From: a virus
Virus record (IMG/VR): IMGVR_UViG_3300021963_000782
Span: 1 to 21,000 of that record
Length of the DNA: 21,000 nt
Direction: 5' to 3' (one strand)
The notes under the pieces are model-generated. The model was not told the DNA's origin, ran no database searches, and saw only the letters and a list, made by a program, of their open reading frames with translations. The translations under genes were made by a program, and so were the position numbers. Positions 6,478-13,098 of this stretch are shown piece after piece (positions within the stretch are counted from its first letter, which is position 1; each line of letters opens with the position of its first letter).

Positions 6478-7710
6478 TTATCTCATGGCAACTTGCATGT
6501 AATTATCAAAGTTATCTTTGCGTTGTTCTAGACCACGCATACCAGGATTAACTTGTTTTGTAACACCAACAGTATCTTTAAAGTTATCTACGTTTGGTTG
6601 AACACGATGCTTCCAAAACCAAACAGATACTTGGGCTGCAATTTCTGGCTTTTCAAGCAACTCTGGATGCTTTTCTAAAGGTAGTCCAAGTTCTTCACCA
6701 GCTTGCTTGTAATTCCAACGTCCTGTAATTTGAATAAAGCCACGGCCTTTATATCTTGCACCATCGCCGACTACTTTATTGCCTAATGCTTTGGCTTTTC
6801 TTGGAGCATACTTTGGATCATACTTGCGGAAGTCCAAGCTACCACCAAACTCTGTTAGTCGCTTGAAGTCTAAAGTTTCGTGAGCACATTGAGCCATAAA
6901 TGCCGCAAGTTCGGCACCATGTAGGCCTGATGCTTTTGCAAACTTTAATAATGTATTTTCCAGAGGATTTCCGGTAATTGGTTTAACATCAATTTTCTTT
7001 TGTGCCTGTGGTTGCTTTGTAGCAGGTTCTGCTTTGACAGCGGCTGGAGCACTTGGTGCAGATTTGGCTTGTGCAAATGTCTTTGGCACTGCTGGTGCTT
7101 TTGTTGTTGCTTGTGCAACCGCGGCAGTGGGCTCTTTGAAGTAATCTTGTGCGGCTTGTTTAGCAGCCATACCACCCATACCGCCTGCGGCAATACCACC
7201 AGCAACGGCCAAGTTGGTAATTGTATCTTTCCAACCTTCTTCTAAGTCATCTTCAAATAGCGGACCAGCAACAACATTGGTTGCTTTTTCAGCTTGTAAT
7301 CCACGTACCAAGGCAGCACGGAATTCTGTAGTAATGTCTCTGCTACGATATCCACCGCGTGGGAAGATATGTACTTCAATTGGATTATCACCTTCTAGCT
7401 TTTTAATAGCTGTCATACGATTGCGACCTTCGTGACTTGCAACTTGTGCAGGCTTGCTAAAGTCACCATCGTCCCACTCCATTGGGATTTTGATTTCTAA
7501 GAATGGAGCACCAATTGCCCCACCGTCGGCAATGTATTTTTCTAACTCGGCGCTGTGTTCTTGTCCCAGTGGTGCAGCCAGACGTAGGAATGTGCTGGGC
7601 TTCATCATAACTCGCAGACCAAAGTAGTCTACATCTTGGTTATAAGGTACTGCTCCAGCACCGTCTTTGTTGTCAATTTTAACTTCGGATAATAGTTCAC
7701 GTAAACGCAT
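6478..7710 (-). CDS. Endolysin: ParB-like N-terminal domain plus GH19 chitinase/lysozyme domain
   Basis: The 410-aa product has two parts. Residues about 15-135 resemble a ParB/sulfiredoxin-like fold, with HEGRNRMTAIKKL at 93-105 after a strand-rich segment. Residues about 250-410 are a GH19-type lytic domain: AQCAHET (catalytic Glu278, second candidate Glu287) and YKGRGFIQITGRWNY (320-334), typical of phage enzymes that cleave peptidoglycan glycan strands. Between them lie a Gly/Ala-rich hydrophobic stretch (165-185), possibly a membrane anchor or signal-arrest-like segment, and an Ala/Pro/Lys linker (195-240). Typical GH19 endolysins are about 200 aa, so the N-terminal half is an addition. 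A ribosome site AGGT lies about ten bases before the ATG. Confidence 0.88.
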   Translation of the reverse strand: MRLRELLSEVKIDNKDGAGAVPYNQDVDYFGLRVMMKPSTFLRLAAPLGQEHSAELEKYIADGGAIGAPFLEIKIPMEWDDGDFSKPAQVASHEGRNRMTAIKKLEGDNPIEVHIFPRGGYRSRDITTEFRAALVRGLQAEKATNVVAGPLFEDDLEEGWKDTITNLAVAGGIAAGGMGGMAAKQAAQDYFKEPTAAVAQATTKAPAVPKTFAQAKSAPSAPAAVKAEPATKQPQAQKKIDVKPITGNPLENTLLKFAKASGLHGAELAAFMAQCAHETLDFKRLTEFGGSLDFRKYDPKYAPRKAKALGNKVVGDGARYKGRGFIQITGRWNYKQAGEELGLPLEKHPELLEKPEIAAQVSVWFWKHRVQPNVDNFKDTVGVTKQVNPGMRGLEQRKDNFDNYMQVAMR

Positions 7711-7747
7711 CAGATATTTACCTGAAATGCCTTTTACGGTAACTACA

Positions 7748-7948
7748 TCATTTGCCGTTGATAGACTTCATCTTTTCACGTTTTTCGTGAGTGTCTCTGC
7801 AATCAACGCAACAGAATGTAAACTCCGTTGGTTCCTCGCATTCAATGCAAAAGCCTGTCCGAATTGGTACAAACTCTTTTGCTGTGGCTCGGCGAAGCTC
7901 TTCGGCTGCTTCCATTGCTTCTTGAGCGTCATCGATAATATCTGCCAT
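7748..7948 (-). CDS. TraR/DksA-like C4 zinc-finger protein
   Basis: The 66-aa product begins MADIIDDAQEAMEAAEEL, like TraR-family N-terminal helices. A Cys cluster follows: C34-x2-C37, then C46, C47 and C50, fitting a C4 zinc finger, and a basic C-terminal helix. TraR-type proteins are half-length DksA homologues that enter the RNA polymerase secondary channel and alter promoter choice without ppGpp. Phages and plasmids often carry them. The Asp-rich tip normally formed by the N-terminal helix fits DxxDDA here. The ATG is preceded by AAGGGA. It probably helps shift host transcription during infection. Confidence 0.75.
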   Translation of the reverse strand: MADIIDDAQEAMEAAEELRRATAKEFVPIRTGFCIECEEPTEFTFCCVDCRDTHEKREKMKSINGK

Positions 7949-7957
7949 GTTATTCCC

Positions 7958-8203
7958 TTATTGTTTTACTTCGACAATTTCAAAATCATCTGCGTCGAAG
8001 AATGTTACTTGATATTCTTCATCTCCATACTTATAGTAATCGGTGATGAATCGTTGGTTATTGGTTGATTGATATGATTCTAGAAATTGCAAGATAAGCC
8101 ACATGTCAGCCTTTTCTTGTCCTTCTAATGTTCGTTCATTGGGGCGAACAATACCTGCACGTACCAAAAAGTCATATGCTTCTTCCTTGGTCTTAAAGTC
8201 CAT
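7958..8203 (-). CDS. 81-aa acidic hypothetical protein
   Basis: I do not recognise a family. The product is acidic and mainly helical for the first 50 residues (KTKEEAYDFLVRAGI, EKADMWLILQFLESY), then strand-like (YQVTFFDADDFEIVEV). It has no signal peptide or membrane segment. It overlaps the end of the upstream gene by 11 bases and lacks a strong ribosome site, so it is probably translated by coupling. It belongs to a run of small early-type phage genes between 7748 and 8775. Confidence 0.8.
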   Translation of the reverse strand: MDFKTKEEAYDFLVRAGIVRPNERTLEGQEKADMWLILQFLESYQSTNNQRFITDYYKYGDEEYQVTFFDADDFEIVEVKQ

Positions 8204-8459
8204 TGGTCAGCACCCACATAAACACATCAGGACCATCAAGGATGACCATGTCGCTGGCATACTTTAGTCGCTTGGAGCGATACTTGCCTCCAACCTTTTC
8301 CACTTCGACCATTTTAGGAGTAAAGCGAAGCACCTGTGCAATATACAGTCCATTGTCTGCTACAGCGACATATTGACCTTCTTTAAACTCTCGTCCCATC
8401 AAGTCATAGTGCAACTCAGTTGGCGTTACACTTTTGATAGGCTTTTTAACAGTTGTCAT
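8193..8459 (-). CDS. 88-aa small beta-barrel-like phage protein
   Basis: The sequence has a central beta-rich segment, DLMGREFKEGQYVAVADNG followed by LYIAQVLRFTPKMVEVEKV. It resembles the small SH3/KOW-type proteins common in phage genomes that begin with a 'GREI-x-VGD-x-V' block. The remainder includes a basic stretch (KYRSKRLKYAS). No enzyme motif is visible. It overlaps the preceding gene by 14 bases and the next by 11, supporting a compact operon. The fold assignment is tentative and the function unknown. Confidence 0.75.
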   Translation of the reverse strand: MTTVKKPIKSVTPTELHYDLMGREFKEGQYVAVADNGLYIAQVLRFTPKMVEVEKVGGKYRSKRLKYASDMVILDGPDVFMWVLTNGL

Positions 8460-8775
8460 CTTCTGCTTCCTCTTTTAGCTGGCTCTTGTAGAATTCCAAC
8501 TGATCAATCAGGCTTTGAACGCCTTCGCTGTTCATACTGACTTCACCGTAGTACATGCTGAGTGCTACACGATTGTTTTCGGTTAGTCCCAAGCGATAAT
8601 ATACACGACCAAAATCTTCTTTTGGCTGTGTTACTTCTGGCACAGGGGGAACAGATTTGAGCTCGGGAAACTGAAGGACCTTGCCCATGTCAGTGCCAAT
8701 TTTTTCCATATCAGACGCTATGTTTCCTGTAGAGTATTCACGCCGCCCAAATGTTTTTCCAAACCAATCAAACAT
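8446..8775 (-). CDS. 109-aa hypothetical protein following the pilin-like gene
   Basis: It starts MFDWFGKTFGRREYSTGNI, with an aromatic amphipathic N-terminus. A Pro/Val linker follows (about 38-50), then a beta-strand-containing domain (GRVYYRLGLTENNRVALSM) and a C-terminal helix (EGVQSLIDQLEFYKSQLKE). The ATG overlaps the pilin stop as TAATG, with AGGAGG six bases upstream, one of the strongest ribosome sites in the window. That implies high expression. No family is recognised and there is no signal peptide. Confidence 0.8.
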   Translation of the reverse strand: MFDWFGKTFGRREYSTGNIASDMEKIGTDMGKVLQFPELKSVPPVPEVTQPKEDFGRVYYRLGLTENNRVALSMYYGEVSMNSEGVQSLIDQLEFYKSQLKEEAEDDNC

Positions 8776-9032
8776 TAAAAACCTCCTGGCTTGTTAGCCT
8801 CACACTTGACACCCTTGCCAAACTCGTCCATGACTTGTCGTGTGCCACCATGCTGGCTAACAACAAACTTATATCCGTCAATGCATCGCATTTCAGTCAT
8901 ACCGTTTACGCCGTAGCTGATGGTATTGCCTTGCCCGGCCCCGCCCATTACACCCAGACCAATTGAAGCCACAACCATGATCATTACAAATACAACCATC
9001 ATTTCAATTAAGGTAAATCCACGTTGTTTCAT
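8775..9032 (-). CDS. Type IV pilin-like protein (short prepilin)
   Basis: The 85-aa product has a textbook prepilin leader and N-terminal helix: MKQRG then FTLIEMMVVFVMIMVV. Cleavage by a host prepilin peptidase would follow Gly5, leaving Phe at +1 and the diagnostic Glu at +5. The globular part is very small (about 55 residues) and has two Cys (C50, C78), consistent with a minor pilin or pseudopilin with a D-loop-like disulfide. It overlaps the upstream lipoprotein gene by four bases. A pilin without any visible assembly machinery probably exploits or disturbs the host's type IV pilus or type II secretion system. Confidence 0.8.
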   Translation of the reverse strand: MKQRGFTLIEMMVVFVMIMVVASIGLGVMGGAGQGNTISYGVNGMTEMRCIDGYKFVVSQHGGTRQVMDEFGKGVKCEANKPGGF

Positions 9033-9277
9033 TTGTCGTTTATCACAGTAGTTGTTACAGTTTTACGAGTCTTACCGTTTGGTACTTCGTACGTTACAGT
9101 AGTATCGCTCTTGGGGCACCGCATCACACGCACATCTTCGATTTTGATGTAAACACAATCCGCCAGTTCGGGAATGTTTGACATTGAAGTCTTAGAGTAG
9201 TCACGCTGGTCTAAGGGCCGTTTATCACAAGCGGTGAGAGCAACCACCGCTAGTGCCAAGATGATTGCTCTCGTCAT
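9029..9277 (-). CDS. Small lipoprotein
   Basis: The 82-aa product has a lipoprotein signal peptide ending LTAC (C17), then an acidic and Thr-rich mature domain. The domain has two further Cys (ADCVYIKIE and VMRCPKS) that could form a disulfide, and beta-strand character (TTVTYEV, RKTVTTTV). It should be anchored in the inner or outer membrane. It lies between the Band-7 lipoprotein (one-base gap after its stop) and the pilin-like gene (four-base overlap), so the three probably act together at the cell envelope. The family is not recognised. Confidence 0.8.
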   Translation of the reverse strand: MTRAIILALAVVALTACDKRPLDQRDYSKTSMSNIPELADCVYIKIEDVRVMRCPKSDTTVTYEVPNGKTRKTVTTTVINDK

Positions 9278-9278
9278 A

Positions 9279-10073
9279 TTACTTCATCATCAGTGCGTTA
9301 AAGTTAGCAGGCACAACAATGGTCTGTACCTTGCCGTTCTTGATGCCTTCGGAAATATTCATCATGGCCTGTGCTTGCATGTATGCAATACTTTGAGCAC
9401 CTTGATTACTTAGAGCTTGCATACGCTCTGCTTCCATTTTGGCAGTCTTAACTTCAACTTCTTTCTGCTTGAGTTCGTTCTTGGCACGAACCAATTCGTT
9501 GGCACTTGCTACGACTGAATCAGCAGGAACAACATTACGAATCAACACTTGACCAACAACCAAACTACCATCTAGTTTTTCGTCAGCCAATGACTTTTGA
9601 ATCTGCTCTTTGATGGCCGCTTCCATTGCTTGACGATTGTCAGCCATATCCAGTGCTTCGTACTTACGTGCTTCTTTGTAGATGGCATTACGAGCAGCCT
9701 GAGTGATGTAGTTGTACATCAGATAAATGTCGCCGTTGTGACGAGCATGGAATGCTTGACTCTTTGTGCTGTACAGTTCAGCAACCTGTGCTTGGTTGAT
9801 GTTGTAGATGACCACAGCATCAAAGTCTTTCATTGTTGAGTTGTCTTTGGCAACAGGAGTCATGTCATCCAGCTTGACGTTGACGTCCTTGATTGGAAAT
9901 GTCAGCACATCACCCACCAAGACTTGATTGAACGAGCCGGGCAATAGCTCGCCACTTTGCACTTGTTTGTCAAAGCCTACGCGAACACCAACTTCACCTG
10001 TCTCAATTCGAGTACAAGCAGATGTTAGAGCCACTGCCGCAGCCACGATAGAAAGTTTAATAACACGATTCAT
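9279..10073 (-). CDS. Band-7/prohibitin (SPFH)-domain lipoprotein
   Basis: The 264-aa product starts with a hydrophobic signal ending LTSAC (C20), a probable lipobox. The SPFH pattern follows: TGEVGVRVGFDKQV, then VLTFPIKDVNVKLDDMTP and MKDFDAVVIYNINQ. There is a long helical region (about 175-235, NELVRAKNELKQKEVEVKTA) typical of prohibitin coiled coils that drive ring assembly. Such proteins form membrane microdomains and regulate membrane proteases. Phage copies could protect or remodel the host membrane, or block superinfection. The ATG has GGAG about nine bases upstream. Two tiny membrane-protein genes precede it. Confidence 0.88.
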   Translation of the reverse strand: MNRVIKLSIVAAAVALTSACTRIETGEVGVRVGFDKQVQSGELLPGSFNQVLVGDVLTFPIKDVNVKLDDMTPVAKDNSTMKDFDAVVIYNINQAQVAELYSTKSQAFHARHNGDIYLMYNYITQAARNAIYKEARKYEALDMADNRQAMEAAIKEQIQKSLADEKLDGSLVVGQVLIRNVVPADSVVASANELVRAKNELKQKEVEVKTAKMEAERMQALSNQGAQSIAYMQAQAMMNISEGIKNGKVQTIVVPANFNALMMK

Positions 10074-10160
10074 TTAAAGAACTCCAGTAGAAAAAAGAAA
10101 GAAACACACAGAAAAGCCCAGTGTAAAGTAAATTACACGCAAGACTGAATTTGAAAACAT
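10074..10160 (-). CDS. 28-aa single-pass membrane peptide
   Basis: A 29-codon frame starts at 10160 with AAGGA six bases upstream of the ATG, and its stop lies directly before the Band-7 ATG. The product is MFSNSVLRVIYFTLGF then SVCFFLFSTGVL, almost entirely one hydrophobic helix, so it should insert in the membrane. Placement between two membrane-protein genes, a good ribosome site and the lack of spare bases support it. Its function is unknown; candidates are a small regulator of a membrane complex or a lysis-timing peptide. Confidence 0.6.
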   Translation of the reverse strand: MFSNSVLRVIYFTLGFSVCFFLFSTGVL

Positions 10161-10169
10161 AACTGATCC

Positions 10170-10346
10170 TTAGAACAGAACAACAATAAAAATCAGCAAC
10201 CCGGTTGCTAACAGTGAACATAGTATAGCATAGGCTGTGAGCTTTGTCAATGCCCATGCTTCCTTTCCGGACAAACTTCTAAGGGTCTTGAACCCAAAAA
10301 AGAACAGGGCAAAAAGGATCAACCAAAATAGAATTACGCGAATCAT
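10170..10346 (-). CDS. 58-aa two-helix membrane protein
   Basis: A 59-codon frame overlaps the upstream stop as ATGA. The product has a hydrophobic helix at 3-18 (RVILFWLILFALFFFG), a basic loop (FKTLRSLSGKEA) and a second helix at 38-58 (AYAILCSLLATGLLIFIVVLF). The hairpin topology with a positively charged loop suggests that both ends are outside if the loop stays in the cytoplasm. Two-helix phage proteins may be holins, antiholins or superinfection-exclusion factors. A promoter-like element lies inside this gene. Confidence 0.7.
   Translation of the reverse strand: MIRVILFWLILFALFFFGFKTLRSLSGKEAWALTKLTAYAILCSLLATGLLIFIVVLF
10222..10250 (-). promoter_or_regulatory. Intragenic sigma70-like promoter
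   Basis: TTGACA (10245-10250) and TATACT (10222-10227) are separated by exactly 17 bp, inside the 58-aa membrane protein gene. It would start transcription near 10215, ahead of the 28-aa peptide and Band-7 genes. The match is 11 of 12 consensus bases, but the sequence is also constrained by coding, so chance cannot be excluded. Confidence 0.5.
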
Positions 10347-10573
10347 TGTGCAACTCCAACAGCCTTCTTGATTTCGTAGCGAGCAATCTTCTCGTCAAAG
10401 TACATGCGAGTACCTTCATTATAAGGACTTGCTACTACAATCTCGCCTAGCTCTACGGCAAGAGTTTGGACAAAGCGAGTAAGAATAGCTTGAGTGTCTT
10501 CCATTTGGTCCAATGGATCTCGATCCAAAATTGCAGTGTATTCGTTTATAAGTTTTTGTACAGATTTGTTCAT
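10343..10573 (-). CDS. 76-aa hypothetical protein
   Basis: The chosen ATG at 10573 follows the upstream stop by two bases and has GGAG at a suitable distance; an upstream in-frame ATG at 10588 lies inside the previous gene. The product is mostly helical: NKSVQKLINEYTAILD, then MEDTQAILTRFVQTLAVEL, followed by a short strand and basic end (DEKIARYEIKKAVG). It has no signal or catalytic motif and no recognised family. It is probably an early protein from the promoter at 10885-10913. Confidence 0.75.
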   Translation of the reverse strand: MNKSVQKLINEYTAILDRDPLDQMEDTQAILTRFVQTLAVELGEIVVASPYNEGTRMYFDEKIARYEIKKAVGVAQ

Positions 10574-10575
10574 AA

Positions 10576-10860
10576 TTACATGCTCCAATAAGTTTCGCTA
10601 GCAGGATTGCAGGACCAAGGTGTGTCGCGATCAATTTTCACATCCTTGCCAGTCATCAAGTTCTTGACAGTTTTCATTGTGGGGTGAAATTCAATGCGGT
10701 AACCTTTACTCGCAGGCCACAGTTCGTATTGCAGTTCACGAACTTCACGCTTCATTTCAGCTTCATCACGATGTTGCCAAACTGTAGTACTAACAAGACG
10801 CTCACCGCTTTTGGTACGACGGTCTGTTTTGTAAATGTACATGGTGTGTGTCTGTTTCAT
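10576..10860 (-). CDS. 94-aa early-type hypothetical protein
   Basis: This is the first gene after a near-consensus promoter, with AAAGGA before the ATG. The product is basic at first (YIYKTDRRTKSGERLVSTT), then has a helix (DEAEMKREVRELQYELWP) and a strand-rich C-terminal half ending in an aromatic SETYWSM. It has no signal, membrane segment or known motif. Strong promoter control and small size fit an early host-takeover protein, but I do not recognise a family. Confidence 0.8.
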   Translation of the reverse strand: MKQTHTMYIYKTDRRTKSGERLVSTTVWQHRDEAEMKREVRELQYELWPASKGYRIEFHPTMKTVKNLMTGKDVKIDRDTPWSCNPASETYWSM

Positions 10861-10884
10861 CTTGAATCCTTTGTTGATGTGTGT

Positions 10885-10913
10885 ATTATACGCTCAATTT
10901 GGCTCAATGTCAA
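10885..10913 (-). promoter_or_regulatory. Near-consensus sigma70 promoter (P3)
   Basis: TTGACA (10908-10913), a 17-bp spacer and TATAAT (10885-10890) match all 12 consensus bases. The -35 overlaps the stop codon of the upstream 79-aa gene. The sequence after the -10, ACACACATCAACA, matches the pattern at the two other strong promoters. The spacer contains GGCTCAAT-type motifs in inverted orientation. Confidence 0.85.
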
Positions 10914-11149
10914 GCCGCTTGCTTGGCTTCCATCATTTCGCTCAGGATGAACTTGGCAACGTTCATCTGCTTACGAACATACTCTACTGAGCGAGGACCA
11001 GTACCCATTGCCATCATTTCTTGGCAGTCGGACATGATGCCCATAACAACCATTTCAAGACCGGAAAACTTAGCAGTGATGCTTTCCATGTACTGAGTAC
11101 GGATATCTGCTTCTGACATACCGTAGCACTTGCTTTCAAATTCTGTCAT
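10910..11149 (-). CDS. 79-aa methionine-rich early-type protein
   Basis: The ATG at 11149 is the first one downstream of a strong promoter and has AAGGA at -12. The longer in-frame start at 11254 lies upstream of the promoter and is rejected. The product has about ten Met, many in a helical segment (LEMVVMGIMSDCQEMMAMG), followed by SVEYVRKQMNVAKFILSEM. The Met-rich amphipathic helix could bind a hydrophobic surface. No family is recognised. Confidence 0.8.
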   Translation of the reverse strand: MTEFESKCYGMSEADIRTQYMESITAKFSGLEMVVMGIMSDCQEMMAMGTGPRSVEYVRKQMNVAKFILSEMMEAKQAA

Positions 11150-11158
11150 TTTGGGTTC

Positions 11159-11278
11159 CTTTTTGCTGTTTATGTGTTTATTATACATGTCCAGGGCCAA
11201 ATGGTCAACCTTTTTTTGGTGTTTTGAGCCAGATTTTTGGTGTTTTTGGCTCAAAAAGTGTTGTATTTTTGCAACAAA
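11159..11278 (-). repeat. Promoter module copy A (120 bp, related to 18788-18907)
   Basis: This stretch aligns without gaps to 18788-18907, at about 84 of 120 identical bases by hand count. Shared blocks are CTTTTTGCTGTT, ATTATA (the -10), GTCAACC (the -35), an exact 19-base TTTTGAGCCAGATTTTTGG, and GTTGTA-x-TTTT-x-CAACAAA. The promoter spacer is the least conserved part. Copy A also has a second inverted GGCTCAAAA at 11248-11256, forming a 9-bp stem with 11222-11230. The duplication carries a whole regulatory unit rather than just a promoter. Confidence 0.8.
11180..11208 (-). promoter_or_regulatory. Near-consensus sigma70 promoter (P1)
   Basis: TTGACC (11203-11208), a 17-bp spacer and TATAAT (11180-11185) match 11 of 12 consensus bases. 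An A-rich tract lies upstream like an UP element. The initial transcript AAACACATAAACAGC is shared in pattern with the other strong promoters. It drives the 79-aa gene. Confidence 0.85.
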
Positions 11279-11294
11279 AAGGTAATACTTAATA

Positions 11295-11963
11295 CTACTC
11301 TTTTAAAAGTAAGCTAAAAGCCCACATATCTGAAAAATTTGCATCTGAGTACTCGTACGGGATCCAAAAGTACCCGCCTTCGCCCCAATCGTCCCCAAAA
11401 CTATTTCGTAGCAAGAACTGTTGCTTTGAATCGTCGTAGCCAACTATGCACATGGCATGGCTTCCAATGGGCTCTTCGGTTGCAGTGGGCATTTTTAATA
11501 TTGTGGAGTGGTTGTTGATTCGGTCAAAGTCAGAGTACACTGCAACTCCAACTACTACAGGATGCTGGCGATCAAGCATATCAACAATTTCTTCATGTGA
11601 AGTTATTTCATATACCTGGTCTATGGTTCTCTTGCGAGCATCACGATAACATTTGTAGCCAGGCTCTACATCAAACTTGTTGGGATCGTAAGGCCATAAA
11701 TCCTCTCGGCATAGTCCGTAGGTTTTGACTGCTTCAATTGCAGTTGAAATATAAGCACCAATATCTTCATTTATATCACCAGAAAGTTTTCGAGCATTGT
11801 AGTACAAAAACAATCTGCTGAGATCAACAAACTGGTCTGGGTAGTGCATCTTAGTCAATAGTTCGTACGCACCAATTACTGCCTGTGCAGTGCAACTACC
11901 CAGTTGCCTTTGCTCCTCAACAGGACTGGCCCATTCTCGGAGATCAACTCGCCTTTTGGGCAT
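11295..11963 (-). CDS. Papain-like (C1 family) cysteine peptidase
   Basis: The 222-aa product preserves the full papain catalytic set: oxyanion Gln18 and nucleophile Cys24 in EEQRQLGSCTAQA, His169 in IGSHAMCIVGYDD, and Asn187 in LLRNSFGDDWGEGGYFWIPY, the classic C1 signature. No propeptide or signal peptide is present, so it begins directly at the mature domain. Its ATG overlaps the preceding gene's stop (TAATG), placing it at the end of the structural cluster. It may process virion or fibre proteins, or act on the host. Intact residues argue for an active enzyme. Confidence 0.92.
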   Translation of the reverse strand: MPKRRVDLREWASPVEEQRQLGSCTAQAVIGAYELLTKMHYPDQFVDLSRLFLYYNARKLSGDINEDIGAYISTAIEAVKTYGLCREDLWPYDPNKFDVEPGYKCYRDARKRTIDQVYEITSHEEIVDMLDRQHPVVVGVAVYSDFDRINNHSTILKMPTATEEPIGSHAMCIVGYDDSKQQFLLRNSFGDDWGEGGYFWIPYEYSDANFSDMWAFSLLLKE

Positions 11964-12610
11964 TAGGCAGTAAACAATTCAGGGAATTGCTGAAGCACAC
12001 CATTGGCTAGATAGTTCGATAACTTTGGTCCAGCGGCTGCAATGCGGTCCAATGCGGCAGTTTCGTTGGCTTTATTTTTAGCCAATTTGGCATTGCCTAA
12101 GTTTAGAAACTCACCAAAGAAATCATCTAGTAGTGTCATGGCAATATCTCTATCCCAAAAGTTATTGTACTGATTCATCATTGTTGCCAAGGTAAAGTTA
12201 TTGCGTTTTATAGTTGCTACTGTTTCCTTGGTATCAAATTTACGAAGTATGCCTCTCCAGTAGTACAGAAATTGCATAATTACATTTCCAATGTTTTGAT
12301 TGAAACGTTCTTGAAATTCAGTGTCGTAGTATTTCCCCAACATGTTTCCTAATGTTTCAAAGTCCATTGCATTGGCAAGTGCTGATTGAAAATCAAGAGA
12401 ACTGTCAAACGTTGCGTTTGCAAATTCAATTAGTTTGTCTTCTGTTTCTATAAAGTAGTTGTCAACATAAGATTTAAACTGTCCACTTGACATAATCTCA
12501 GTGATGGTATTACGAGCAAATTTTGGCTTACCTACGTTAGCCGCAATACCAACTCCCATTGGGTGATCGAAGTGCTCTTCTACGATCGTATGTGTGATTT
12601 TTTTATACAT
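11963..12610 (-). CDS. 215-aa probable structural protein, likely paralogue of the 222-aa protein
   Basis: The start at 12610 has AAGGA just upstream; a longer frame from 12637 would overlap the previous gene and is rejected. The N-terminus MYKKITHTIVEEHF resembles MYTVTHTITREQY of the 222-aa protein encoded at 15054-15722, and both end alike (GVLQQFPELFTA versus GIIAQSPLEFTE). Their sizes match. Most of the chain is helical and rich in Phe and Asn. No signal peptide or enzyme motif is seen. Its location among fibre-like genes suggests a virion or baseplate role, by inference. Confidence 0.8.
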   Translation of the reverse strand: MYKKITHTIVEEHFDHPMGVGIAANVGKPKFARNTITEIMSSGQFKSYVDNYFIETEDKLIEFANATFDSSLDFQSALANAMDFETLGNMLGKYYDTEFQERFNQNIGNVIMQFLYYWRGILRKFDTKETVATIKRNNFTLATMMNQYNNFWDRDIAMTLLDDFFGEFLNLGNAKLAKNKANETAALDRIAAAGPKLSNYLANGVLQQFPELFTA

Positions 12611-12621
12611 ATTTTTCCTTA

Positions 12622-13092
12622 TTAAATGACGTTCCATCGTGTACCGTCAAATACAACTATAACACTGACATCGGTGCCTAGTGTTTTATCCGAAGAAGTA
12701 TCAATCTTTTGGCTACCTGAGGTTTTAACTTTGATGTTCCCTGAGACTTGATTTTTGACAACATAAACCTTGCCAACTACTCCCATTGGCAAAGTTATTT
12801 CTATATCTTTTTTAGTAGCACCAATATAGTAATCAGCGGCTGTAGCAGTATAGTCAACTGCGGTAAGTTTTACATTGATTAAACTACTGCCTCCACTTGT
12901 TGCTGATAATATGCCGTCGGGTGTAATAGACAAGCCACTGCCAACTTGAACTACTCCAAGTCCGGTGGTAGTTGCTACATCAACGTCTAGTGTCACTGGT
13001 ACAATACCTGCAGGAGAAGTACCACTGGGCAACGGACTTTGTTTAATTGCAGTACCTGCTAATACTGTTTGTGGTTGTCTATTGTAAGCCAT
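12622..13092 (-). CDS. Tail-fibre-like protein, 156 aa
   Basis: The segment GLGVVQVGSGLSITPDGILS (about 44-63) is typical of phage tail-fibre and tail-associated repeats. The C-terminal half is beta-rich and ends VIVVFDGTRWNVI, matching the terminal pattern (strand, x-G-x-x-W, two hydrophobics) of the next two fibre-like genes. The N-terminus MAYNRQ also resembles MAYTRQ of the HiPIP-like protein. No signal peptide is present. It probably contributes to receptor binding or a capsid/tail decoration; which structure it belongs to is unknown. Confidence 0.8.
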   Translation of the reverse strand: MAYNRQPQTVLAGTAIKQSPLPSGTSPAGIVPVTLDVDVATTTGLGVVQVGSGLSITPDGILSATSGGSSLINVKLTAVDYTATAADYYIGATKKDIEITLPMGVVGKVYVVKNQVSGNIKVKTSGSQKIDTSSDKTLGTDVSVIVVFDGTRWNVI

Positions 13093-13098
13093 ATCAGT

